The notes: generated from the sequence alone by a model not told the origin. Numbered from the stretch's first letter, positions 1-6,040 are shown. The stretch is 8,597 bases of DNA from Thermoplasmata archaeon (GCA_021826765.1 JAKAYK010000038.1:1-8597); one strand, 5' to 3'. Numbers and translations: made by a program.

Positions 1-16
1 GCAGTACCTGAAAGAT

Positions 17-1378
17 TCAGAGTGACTGCTTTATTCCTTTTTCGAATGCATCCATGCCTTCATCGATCTGGCTGTCTGTGATGATCAGCGGAGGTATGAG
101 CCTTATGGAGCTTTCACCTGTTCCAAGCACTATTATTCCATTCTGGAATGCCTTATATTCCAGTGTGTCCCTGAATTTTGTGAATGGTTCCCTGGTTTTT
201 CTGTCCTTTACGAAGTCAACCGCCTGCATTAGGCCTATTCCTCTTACATCACCTATGACATCATATTTTTCCTGGAGTTCCTCGAGCCTCTTCCTCATGT
301 GGTGGCCCCTCTTTTCGGCATTCTGCACTGCATTCTCCTTCTTCATTGCCTCAATGGTTGCTGTACATGAAACTGATGCGAGAACATTTCCTCCATAGGT
401 GTTTGAGTGAAGCCCCTGTTCTGGGAAGTCAAGGTCTGCCCTGAAAACGGTTGCTCCCATGGGTATTCCGTTAGCAATGGCCTTTGCAAGAGACATTACG
501 TCAGGCTCAACGCCAAAGTGCTCAGAAGCAAACCATTTTCCTGTTCTCCCAAACCCGGATTGGACCTCATCCATTATGAGAAGCATATCATTGTCATGTG
601 CAAGTTTGATGAGCCTCTTATGGAAATTTTTTGGCGGGACTACATATCCGCCCTCTCCCTGTATGGGTTCCACAAGTATGGCAGCAATGTTCTCCTTTGG
701 AGCGTACATCTTCAGGGTGTACTTTTCTATGAAGTCAATGGCTGCGTTCTCAAGATCCTCAGGATTTTCATATCCGTCTATTCCGAATGGGTTCCTATAA
801 GGGTTAGGGAAAGGTACATGCTCTACGCCTGGCATGCTGGGGAACAGCCCTTTTTTCTGTATACCCTTGGATGCAGTGAATGAAAGTGCACCCTGTGATC
901 TTCCGTGAAATCCTCCAATGAATGCTATGAATCCCTGCTTCTTCTTGTTTATTTTGGCAACTTTTATGGCAGCCTCGTTGCTTTCTGTACCGCTGTTCGT
1001 GAAGAAGACCTTCTTGTCAAATTTTCCAGGCACTATGGACTCTATTGCCTTCGCTGCATCGACCTGTTCCCTGTAATAGAAGTCAGTGCCTGCAAAGTGC
1101 CAGAGTTTCCATATCTGTTCCTGAACTTTCTCTGTTATGTATGGATGGATGTGCCCCATGTTGTTAACGCTGATTCCTGCTGCAAAGTCTATGAAAACGT
1201 TATCATCCACGTCTTCAATGTAAACTCCTTTTCCTCTCCTTGCCACCACTGGCAGAGATTTTGTACTTGTGGCAAGATATCTTGTATCCTCATCCACAAT
1301 TACTCTTGCATTGGGCCCCGGAGGTGTGGTTTTAATATTTACTTTCATTTCAAAATCTTCTTTAGTACTTTCCTGCAA
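17..1378 (-). CDS. Class III PLP-dependent aminotransferase (GABA/acetylornithine aminotransferase or amino-acid racemase-like)
   Basis: A soluble fold-type I PLP enzyme of 453 aa, the usual length for archaeal class III aminotransferases. Counted from the TTG start, the PLP phosphate site SGT is at 129-131, the FHGR motif that stacks on the cofactor at 157-160, the ring-nitrogen Asp is Asp270 in MDEVQSGFGRTG, the Schiff-base lysine is Lys299 in SLAKAI, Thr327 lies in NTYGGN, and a substrate-carboxylate Arg is Arg426. The N-terminal PPGPNAR motif resembles the archaeal subgroup labelled 4-aminobutyrate aminotransferase. That subgroup also contains the Pyrococcus/Thermococcus amino-acid racemases, so substrate and even reaction type stay open. 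The start is TTG, preceded by GGTGAT and a TATA box; Met11 (ATG at 1346-1348) is the alternative. It is divergent from the iron-transporter gene, with no obvious functional link. The enzyme family is certain; the substrate is not. Confidence 0.93.
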   Translation of the reverse strand: MQESTKEDFEMKVNIKTTPPGPNARVIVDEDTRYLATSTKSLPVVARRGKGVYIEDVDDNVFIDFAAGISVNNMGHIHPYITEKVQEQIWKLWHFAGTDFYYREQVDAAKAIESIVPGKFDKKVFFTNSGTESNEAAIKVAKINKKKQGFIAFIGGFHGRSQGALSFTASKGIQKKGLFPSMPGVEHVPFPNPYRNPFGIDGYENPEDLENAAIDFIEKYTLKMYAPKENIAAILVEPIQGEGGYVVPPKNFHKRLIKLAHDNDMLLIMDEVQSGFGRTGKWFASEHFGVEPDVMSLAKAIANGIPMGATVFRADLDFPEQGLHSNTYGGNVLASVSCTATIEAMKKENAVQNAEKRGHHMRKRLEELQEKYDVIGDVRGIGLMQAVDFVKDRKTREPFTKFRDTLEYKAFQNGIIVLGTGESSIRLIPPLIITDSQIDEGMDAFEKGIKQSL

Positions 1379-1383
1379 AAAAT

Positions 1384-1387
1384 CACC
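1384..1387 (-). promoter_or_regulatory. Shine-Dalgarno GGTG deciding the TTG start
   Basis: The minus strand reads GGTG (GGTGAT if extended), complementary to the archaeal 16S 3' end, followed by five bases and then TTG at 1378-1376. The element would sit at or near the 5' end of a very short leader. This supports TTG over the internal ATG at 1348. The same GGTG-N5-TTG arrangement occurs before aroB. Confidence 0.5.
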
Positions 1388-1402
1388 ATATAGTCATATT
1401 GT

Positions 1403-1416
1403 GGGTTTATATATAG
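1403..1416 (-). promoter_or_regulatory. TATA box for the aminotransferase gene
   Basis: The minus strand reads CTATATATAAACCC here. The core TATATATAAA (1415-1406) ends about 18 nt before position 1388, which predicts a transcript starting around 1384-1388, just upstream of the TTG start at 1378. Position and composition fit an archaeal TATA element. The exact start site is inferred. Confidence 0.6.
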
Positions 1417-1462
1417 ATTTTTGAATGAAAATCGGAAGAAAAATACGAATTTCGCACATACA

Positions 1463-1472
1463 TTTTTAATAT
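1463..1472 (+). promoter_or_regulatory. TATA box for the ferritin-VIT1 gene
   Basis: TTTTTAATAT lies here, its last base 18 nt before the ATG at 1490. This is the spacing expected when transcription starts at the start codon, so the mRNA is probably leaderless. No Shine-Dalgarno sequence precedes the ATG. The same 10-mer forms the aroB TATA box at 4961-4970. Confidence 0.6.
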
Positions 1473-1489
1473 TATCCGGGCATAAAGAG

Positions 1490-2485
1490 ATGATGGCATC
1501 CAATGGAGAGAACACATTCCTGTTAGAGTTTTATCGGGACGAGATCACAGACCAGGAATTTTACAGGAGACTTTCAAGAATAATGCGCAGCGATAAAGCA
1601 AAGGATGATCTGATAAGATTATCGGAAATTGAGAGCAGGCATGCAAACTTCTGGAAATCGAAACTTGAAAAGAATGGAGTGAATGTGGATCATATTAAAT
1701 ACAGAAAATTCAGTGTCCTAATCCACCTTTTCCTCTATAGATTCCTCAAAATTAACCTGACTGTGAACCTGCTTGAGAAGGGTGAGGTTGACAGTATTCT
1801 GAGATACAGAAACTTCCTGAAAAAAACAACTGACAGCGATACAATATCTGGCCTGAATAAGATCATTGAGGATGAGATAAGCCACGAGAAACTGTTTGAT
1901 GACATGAGCCCTTCAAAAGAAAAGTCTCTTGAAAACATTCGTTCTTTCATATATGGCGTAAGCGATGGAGTAGTGGAGGTTCTTGCTGCTATGGCTGGGC
2001 TGTATGGAATATTATCCAGCAATTTCCTTGTGGCCCTTGGAGGATTTGTTGTTGCCATCGGCGGAACCATCAGCATGAGTCTGGGGGCATATCTTTCCAG
2101 AGCTTCTGAGAGTGATTTCCGTATTGGGGAAATAAAGAGGAGGGTTGTGATCGAGGATCGCATTGAAGACAAAAAGCAGAAAGAAATAAAACACGAAAAT
2201 ACAAAGTCAAAAGAGTCTGCTTTCAATACAGGAATGTCCTACCTTTTTGGCTCTGCATTCCCAATAATACCATTTCTATTTCCTCTGGGCATATATTCCC
2301 TAATCATAGCAATCATACTGGTGGTTATTGTTCAGGCAGTGAGCAATGGAATTGTGGCAGTAGCACTGAACACTCCAATACTGAGATCTGCAACAAGAGC
2401 TGCTGTTCTATCACTAGCTGCTGCAATAATCACATATGTGGTGGGAGTGATGTTCCATACATACTTCAACATCACGCTGGTATAA
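1490..2485 (+). CDS. Ferritin-like diiron domain fused to VIT1/CCC1 family iron transporter
   Basis: A 331-aa membrane protein with two parts. Residues about 7-140 form a ferritin-like four-helix domain with a full set of candidate diiron ligands: Glu18; Glu48 and His51 (ExxH); Glu96 or Glu99; Glu129 and His132 (ExxH). Residues about 150-325 are a VIT1/CCC1 domain with the signature GVSDGVVEVLAA at 156-167, SMSLGAYLS at 195-203, and about five membrane segments (roughly 153-175, 178-203, 247-266, 268-292, 300-322) with a charged Lys/Glu-rich stretch at 211-243. VIT1/CCC1 proteins carry Fe2+ or Mn2+ out of the cytoplasm, and bacterial MbfA, of similar design, exports iron. Iron efflux at the cytoplasmic membrane is therefore the likely role, plausible for an acidophile in iron-rich water. 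The frame is open upstream to a TTG at 1421, but the TATA spacing favours ATG 1490 (or 1493). No tail or fusion beyond these domains is seen. Confidence 0.92.
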   Translation: MMASNGENTFLLEFYRDEITDQEFYRRLSRIMRSDKAKDDLIRLSEIESRHANFWKSKLEKNGVNVDHIKYRKFSVLIHLFLYRFLKINLTVNLLEKGEVDSILRYRNFLKKTTDSDTISGLNKIIEDEISHEKLFDDMSPSKEKSLENIRSFIYGVSDGVVEVLAAMAGLYGILSSNFLVALGGFVVAIGGTISMSLGAYLSRASESDFRIGEIKRRVVIEDRIEDKKQKEIKHENTKSKESAFNTGMSYLFGSAFPIIPFLFPLGIYSLIIAIILVVIVQAVSNGIVAVALNTPILRSATRAAVLSLAAAIITYVVGVMFHTYFNITLV

Positions 2486-2529
2486 TCGTGAAATTTCCTG
2501 CAACAATTGACTCCCTCATTAGTATGAGG

Positions 2530-2547
2530 ATATTTTCTATATTTTAC
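2530..2547 (+). terminator. Possible T-rich terminator after the ferritin-VIT1 gene
   Basis: A run rich in T (tattttctatatttta) begins about 45 nt after the stop codon at 2485. Archaeal transcription often ends at such oligo-T tracts without a hairpin. Composition is the only evidence, and the surrounding DNA is AT-rich, so this is weak. Confidence 0.25.
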
Positions 2548-2551
2548 ACAT

Positions 2552-2665
2552 CAAAACCGAGAGGAAAGAATTTCATAGCAGACAAACCATCTATTATAAA
2601 AAGCAGTCAAAAAACTGGCTGATTGGAACAAACACTTTAGACTTACCATTTACAAAACCGAAAGG
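2552..2665 (+). repeat. Spaced direct near-repeat CAAAACCGARAGG
   Basis: CAAAACCGAGAGG at 2552-2564 recurs as CAAAACCGAAAGG at 2653-2665, with one mismatch in 13 bases and a 101-bp offset. Only the two end copies are the repeat; the sequence between them is unrelated. It could be chance or the residue of a duplicated site. Confidence 0.3.
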
Positions 2666-2742
2666 TAATTAAAGGAATATTGATTTATTTACATGCGAAT
2701 TTGGTCTCAGCCCAGAGAGCAGGTTCATTCGTAAATTGAAAT

Positions 2743-2754
2743 ACAAATATTTGT
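2743..2754. repeat. 12-bp perfect palindrome ACAAATATTTGT
   Basis: The sequence equals its own reverse complement over 12 bases. It shares the half-sites ACAA and TTGT with the inverted repeat at 2782-2800, with a 4-base instead of a 5-base spacer. A protein-binding site is possible; no regulator is identified. Confidence 0.45.
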
Positions 2755-2781
2755 TATAAGTTATCCAAATCTCCAATTCCA

Positions 2782-2800
2782 ACCACAATTTATTTGTGGT
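2782..2800. repeat. Inverted repeat ACCACAA-N5-TTGTGGT
   Basis: Seven-base arms (2782-2788 and 2794-2800) pair perfectly around the loop TTTAT. As RNA it would form a short hairpin; as DNA it is an operator-like dyad. The AT-rich centre could double as a TATA element about 27 bp before an ATG at 2819. It has no long T run directly after it, so a terminator is less likely. Confidence 0.45.
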
Positions 2801-2870
2801 CCAGTAATTTAAGCCAAGATGCGAAATTTTTTCCTTTTCTCCAAAATATATGAAATAATCCCCTCTTTCA

Positions 2871-3149
2871 CTAAATTGATGTCGTTCTTTGCGTTGAAAA
2901 ATTTATAGTAAGCATTTCTCCTTGAGGAAAAATTAAGGATGTTGATAAATACTGGGATGCTTCAATGATTTCCCTCTCTGATGCGTTTCCCATGGATTCA
3001 CTGTCTATCTCCTCCTTTAATACGAAGATTGCCGGGTACATTAACATCCCCTGAACATCTATCTTATTTCTTCTTGTAGAAACTGTGAATTCTAAGACCA
3101 CCTTTTCTGACGTCCTCTCATTGCAAGTGATCGGAAATTCCTGATTCAT
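2871..3149 (-). CDS. Possible small hypothetical protein, 92 aa
   Basis: I do not recognise this protein. The 92-codon frame is the only sizeable ORF in a 770-bp stretch with no gene on the opposite strand, so it is not a shadow. It starts with ATG and ends at two consecutive in-frame stops (TAG TGA). The product has no signal peptide, membrane segment or metal-binding Cys pair (a single Cys at 9). Its predicted character is soluble and beta-rich, with alternating hydrophobic residues in SEKVVLEFTVS (14-24) and YPAIFVL (38-44), then an acidic, probably helical section at 45-66. No Shine-Dalgarno sequence precedes the ATG, but an AT-rich TATA candidate lies at about 3186-3203. It is divergent from the radical SAM gene, 104 bp away, with a perfect palindrome between them. 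A chance ORF in AT-rich DNA cannot be excluded. Confidence 0.42.
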   Translation of the reverse strand: MNQEFPITCNERTSEKVVLEFTVSTRRNKIDVQGMLMYPAIFVLKEEIDSESMGNASEREIIEASQYLSTSLIFPQGEMLTINFSTQRTTSI

Positions 3150-3198
3150 AAAGTACAGATGAAAAGAGGGTGTGAACAGATGTTGTATTTTAAATTTA

Positions 3199-3212
3199 TT
3201 TTACATGTAAAA
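3199..3212. promoter_or_regulatory. 14-bp perfect palindrome, candidate operator
   Basis: TTTTACATGTAAAA is a perfect 14-bp palindrome in the 104-bp gap between the divergent 92-aa ORF (ATG at 3149) and the radical SAM gene (ATG at 3254). TATA-like sequences flank it on both sides: TTTAAATTTAT on the left, which can serve the minus strand, and AAAATTTTAT on the right, which can serve the plus strand. A regulator bound here could affect both promoters. Function is inferred from position and symmetry. Confidence 0.45.
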
Positions 3213-3221
3213 AATTTTATG
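3209..3221 (+). promoter_or_regulatory. Weak TATA candidate for the radical SAM gene
   Basis: AAAAAATTTTATG ends about 23 nt before the GTGAT Shine-Dalgarno-like element at 3244-3248, which is itself 5 nt before the ATG at 3254. The spacing resembles the aroB promoter, but several AT-rich alternatives (3188-3202, 3227-3236) are nearby, so the choice is uncertain. Confidence 0.35.
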
Positions 3222-3253
3222 AACATGAAAATAATTCTGATCTGTGATTCATA

Positions 3254-4933
3254 ATGACGAGATTCGTGCTTATTTCCGACAGTACACTCAGCTATGAATA
3301 TCGTAATTTTCCCCTTCTAGAATTTTTGCCATGTGCTCCTGGGGCTGCGATCCCTGAAAGCATATACAAATTCCTCAAGGGCCCTGCCCCTCCATCCAAG
3401 CCAAATGGGGAGGCAAAATTCGCACCATATTCCATAAGAAAACTCGAAGCTGCACTCCTTTCCAGTTTCCCCCGGGATCAGATTGCAGTTGCACATGAAG
3501 ATTATCTTGAAAATTTCATTAAAGACGATACCGAGATCATTGGAGTTTCCACGATGGACCCCCTGGGAATAGGCCCCACTACCATGTCATATTATGCACT
3601 TCTCGGCGGAAATCTGGATGCCTGGGTCCGGAGGGACTGGGACGTTCTCATAAATAGAATCAACCTGGCAAGAAAGGGCAAGAAAGCAAAACTGCTCATA
3701 GGAGGGCCCGGTGTCTGGGAGTTCACTATCCTGAGGGATGAAATTGATAAATACAACTTTGATTATATTTTCCAGGGAGAAGCAGATGATATCATATCTC
3801 TGCTTTTCGAGCAGATATCCCAGAAGTCCATAGACAAAAACCTGTTCAGGGAAGGCTACATTTCATATGATAGCAATTTCAGGAGGATACAGAAATCTGA
3901 TCCACTGTTCCTGTCCAGGGGTTTCTCAAAGGGATCCTATCCAAAACTGGAAGAGATTCCTCCCATAGTTGAACCATCCGTGAAGGGAATGGTTGAGATC
4001 ATGAGGGGATGCGGTGTTGGGTGTGACTTCTGCGAAGTGACCCTGAGGCCCCTCAGATATGAGCCATATGAGAAAATTGTGAAGGAGGTCGAAGTCAACA
4101 GAAACGCAGGAATGACAAACTCCTGGCTGCATTCAGATGAGGTGTTCGGTTTCATGCATGGAAGCATGTTCACTCCAAATGAGGATGCGCTTGCAGAACT
4201 TTTCAGCACGGTCATGGGAATAAAGGGCATAAATACATCCAATCCAACTCATGGAAGAATTTCAATTCCTGCAGGATTTCCAGATATGATGGAAAAACTT
4301 TCAGGCATATTGAAATCCGGCCCTGATAACTGGATAGGATTACAGACAGGTGTGGAAACAGGAAGTGATGAGCTTGCAAAGAAGCATATGCCTAACAAGA
4401 CATTGCCACTCAGGATCGGGCCCGATGGAAGCTGGCAGGATATAGTATGGGAAGGAGTATCTGTTGAAACAAGGAATTACTGGAGACCGGCTTTTACGCT
4501 GCAGGTGGGGCAGGCAGAAGAAACTCCTGATGACAACTGGAAAACAATCGAGATGATCAACAGGTTGAGCAATTCCTATGTGGATGGTAGGCCCTTTGAA
4601 TTCACCGTAACACCTCTCGTGAATGTTCCCCTTGGAAGGATCAAGTCGAGAGACCTGAACACAAACATGCTCACCCAGGATATGATGGCAGTATATTATG
4701 CAGCTTACCGTCATCTTGCAAAGATGGCCCTTAGGGATGGATTCAGGGACACCCAGGGAAATTTCCTCTCAAGGGTTGGAACTGGAACAATAATTTCAAC
4801 AGGGGGTTACCTGATGCTGAAATTCATCGAGAAGAAAGCCATGAAGATGGGTTTGGATCTGGAAAAAGTAAAGAGATACGGTGTTGAGAACAATGACAGG
4901 ATAAGCACTCTCTCCGCACTTGCAAGAGCATGA
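3254..4933 (+). CDS. Radical SAM protein with N-terminal B12-binding-like domain, substrate unknown
   Basis: A 559-aa enzyme of the COG1032-like radical SAM type. Residues about 1-210 resemble a B12-binding Rossmann domain (GVSTMDPLG at 97-105, LLIGGPG at 147-153, YIFQGEAD at 171-178), but the DxHxxG cobalamin-ligating motif is absent. The radical SAM core follows, with a CX3CX2C cluster motif RGCGVGCDFCEV (Cys253, Cys257, Cys260) that binds the [4Fe-4S] cluster, and GVETGSDEL at 366-374, the SAM-contact motif typical of this group. Other striking conserved-looking blocks are HSDEVFGFMHG (293-303) and THGRISIPAG (332-341). Residues about 440-559 form a C-terminal region I cannot assign. The ATG at 3254 has GTGAT 5 nt upstream. 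The gene ends 66 bp before aroB, which has its own TATA box, so it is probably a separate transcript. Archaeal relatives include lipid-modifying radical SAM enzymes, but the substrate here is unknown. Confidence 0.88.
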   Translation: MTRFVLISDSTLSYEYRNFPLLEFLPCAPGAAIPESIYKFLKGPAPPSKPNGEAKFAPYSIRKLEAALLSSFPRDQIAVAHEDYLENFIKDDTEIIGVSTMDPLGIGPTTMSYYALLGGNLDAWVRRDWDVLINRINLARKGKKAKLLIGGPGVWEFTILRDEIDKYNFDYIFQGEADDIISLLFEQISQKSIDKNLFREGYISYDSNFRRIQKSDPLFLSRGFSKGSYPKLEEIPPIVEPSVKGMVEIMRGCGVGCDFCEVTLRPLRYEPYEKIVKEVEVNRNAGMTNSWLHSDEVFGFMHGSMFTPNEDALAELFSTVMGIKGINTSNPTHGRISIPAGFPDMMEKLSGILKSGPDNWIGLQTGVETGSDELAKKHMPNKTLPLRIGPDGSWQDIVWEGVSVETRNYWRPAFTLQVGQAEETPDDNWKTIEMINRLSNSYVDGRPFEFTVTPLVNVPLGRIKSRDLNTNMLTQDMMAVYYAAYRHLAKMALRDGFRDTQGNFLSRVGTGTIISTGGYLMLKFIEKKAMKMGLDLEKVKRYGVENNDRISTLSALARA

Positions 4934-4960
4934 GCATCAGTACCCATTTCCCTGCCATAT

Positions 4961-4970
4961 TTTTTAATAT
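4961..4970 (+). promoter_or_regulatory. TATA box of the aro operon
   Basis: TTTTTAATAT, identical to the box before the ferritin-VIT1 gene, lies in the 66-bp gap after the radical SAM stop. Expected initiation is near 4988-4991, giving a leader of roughly 10 nt before the TTG of aroB. No other promoter-like sequence was seen between aroB and aroA, so it probably drives the whole aro cluster. Confidence 0.6.
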
Positions 4971-4990
4971 CCAATATTGATAGGTAAACA

Positions 4991-4994
4991 GGTG
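4991..4994 (+). promoter_or_regulatory. Shine-Dalgarno GGTG deciding the aroB TTG start
   Basis: GGTG is followed by CATAA and then TTG at 5000. It matches the archaeal anti-Shine-Dalgarno sequence and fixes TTG as the start. The next in-frame ATG, at codon 28, would remove the conserved N-terminal strand of AroB. Confidence 0.5.
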
Positions 4995-4999
4995 CATAA

Positions 5000-6040
5000 T
5001 TGAAGGAGATATTCTCCATCGGTGAAGAGACAACAGAATATGCTGTGGGAAATGGTATTGCAGGAGAAGCAATTTCTGAAATGGAAAAAACTGTCTATAT
5101 CACTTCTTCGACAATAACGAACAGATTCTCTAAGATTCTGGATCTTCCAGATGAAAGAACCATAATGGTTGAGGATGGAGAGAATGCCAAATCATTTGAA
5201 ACTTATGAGAGTATTATTTCAACACTCCTGGGCATGGATATCCAGAGAGATCACACCCTCTGCTATATAGGGGGAGGCACCCTTGGAGATATTTCAGGTT
5301 TCGTTGCTTCAACGTACATGAGAGGCATAGGACTTGCTGCCATCCCTACCACGTTGCTTTCCATGATAGACAGTTCAATTGGAGGAAAGAATGGGATAAA
5401 TGTTTCAGGAAAAAAGAACATGGCTGGAACATTCAGGAATCCACGCACCATCCTTGCTGATACTATGTTCATTGAAAATCAGAAAGAGCTGGTAAAAAAT
5501 GGCCTTCCAGAGGCAATTAAACATGGAATGATACTGAAAGCCCCTCTCATAGAGAAACTGGAAAAATTAAGCATGGATCAGCTGATGTATTCTGCCAATC
5601 TGGAAGAATTTATCCTGGAAAACGCAAGAATCAAGGCGGATGTGTGCAACACTGATCCTTTCGATATGAAGAGGTTCAGGAATATTTTGAATTTCGGGCA
5701 CACTGTGGGGCATGGGATTGAAGCTGCTTCAGGATGGAGTGTTAGCCATGGTGAGGCAGTGATGTCAGGAATGATTTTAGAGGCACTTGCAACTCAAAAC
5801 ATGGGCCTTACTGATCCTGAAGTGCCAGAAAGGCTATTGAAACTGTCGGAGAGATATGGAATAGATATTGGAATAACAAAGAATTTTTATGAAAAAATCA
5901 TAGAATATATCAAATTCGACAAAAAGATCAACGGAAACAGAATATTTCTTCCTGTAATCAGGGATGTGGGAGTTTCAGAGGTGCTGGAGATGGATTTTAA
6001 AAAGTTCATGGATGCGCTGGAAAGCATCCTGGAGGAATGA
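5000..6040 (+). CDS. aroB: 3-dehydroquinate synthase
   Basis: Converts 3-deoxy-D-arabino-heptulosonate 7-phosphate (DAHP) to 3-dehydroquinate and phosphate, the second shikimate-pathway step, in the cytoplasm with NAD+ and a divalent metal. At 346 aa it has normal family length. The NAD-binding GGGTLGDISGF is at 91-101, PTTLLSMIDSSIGGK at 116-130, the NPRTILAD block at 147-154, and the metal ligands are Glu171 (in EAIKHG), His234 (in FGHTVGHGIE) and His250 (in SHGEAV). All catalytic landmarks are present. It is the classical AroB, so this organism presumably uses the DAHP route rather than the 2-amino-3,7-dideoxy route of many methanogens. The TTG start is supported by GGTG upstream and by the N-terminal sequence. 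It opens the operon and its stop abuts the aroE ATG. Confidence 0.96.
   Translation: MKEIFSIGEETTEYAVGNGIAGEAISEMEKTVYITSSTITNRFSKILDLPDERTIMVEDGENAKSFETYESIISTLLGMDIQRDHTLCYIGGGTLGDISGFVASTYMRGIGLAAIPTTLLSMIDSSIGGKNGINVSGKKNMAGTFRNPRTILADTMFIENQKELVKNGLPEAIKHGMILKAPLIEKLEKLSMDQLMYSANLEEFILENARIKADVCNTDPFDMKRFRNILNFGHTVGHGIEAASGWSVSHGEAVMSGMILEALATQNMGLTDPEVPERLLKLSERYGIDIGITKNFYEKIIEYIKFDKKINGNRIFLPVIRDVGVSEVLEMDFKKFMDALESILEE
6031..6035 (+). promoter_or_regulatory. Shine-Dalgarno of aroE inside the aroB end
   Basis: GGAGG lies within the last codons of aroB, 5 nt before the aroE ATG at 6041. With the aroB TGA at 6038-6040 touching that ATG, translation of aroE is probably coupled to aroB. 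Confidence 0.6.

Larger units (their letters stand above)
2486..2870. other. AT-rich intergenic stretch without a convincing gene
   Basis: These 385 bases carry no ORF that I can support: the longest are about 32 codons on either strand, with no recognisable product. They hold a T-rich run after the upstream gene, a 13-bp near-repeat (2552-2564 and 2653-2665), a 12-bp palindrome (2743-2754), a hairpin-forming inverted repeat (2782-2800) and the start of a possible 29-codon ORF (2819). No tRNA fold, C/D-box pair or insertion-sequence ends were recognised. The stretch is visibly richer in A and T than the flanking genes. Confidence 0.6.

Noticed and set aside
407..1393. Plus-strand open frames of about 160 codons opposite the aminotransferase
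   Set aside because: They are antisense to a full-length, motif-complete enzyme, are rich in Cys, Phe and Ser as expected of reversed codons, and have no promoter or Shine-Dalgarno sequence.
1421..1489. N-terminal extension of the ferritin-VIT1 protein from a TTG at 1421
   Set aside because: The TATA box at 1463-1472 lies inside the extension and is spaced for a transcript beginning at ATG 1490; the extra 23 residues do not belong to the ferritin-like fold.
1735..2226. Minus-strand open frame of 163 codons under the ferritin-VIT1 gene
   Set aside because: It mirrors the coding frame of a well-supported membrane protein and shows no recognisable domain.
2524..2622. A 32-codon plus-strand ORF, considered as a transposase remnant
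   Set aside because: No DDE, HUH or other transposase motif is visible, and no terminal inverted repeats or target duplications were found around it.
2696..2735. tRNA-like fragment with GGTTCATTC resembling a T-loop
   Set aside because: No acceptor stem, anticodon arm or D-loop can be paired with it at tRNA spacing.
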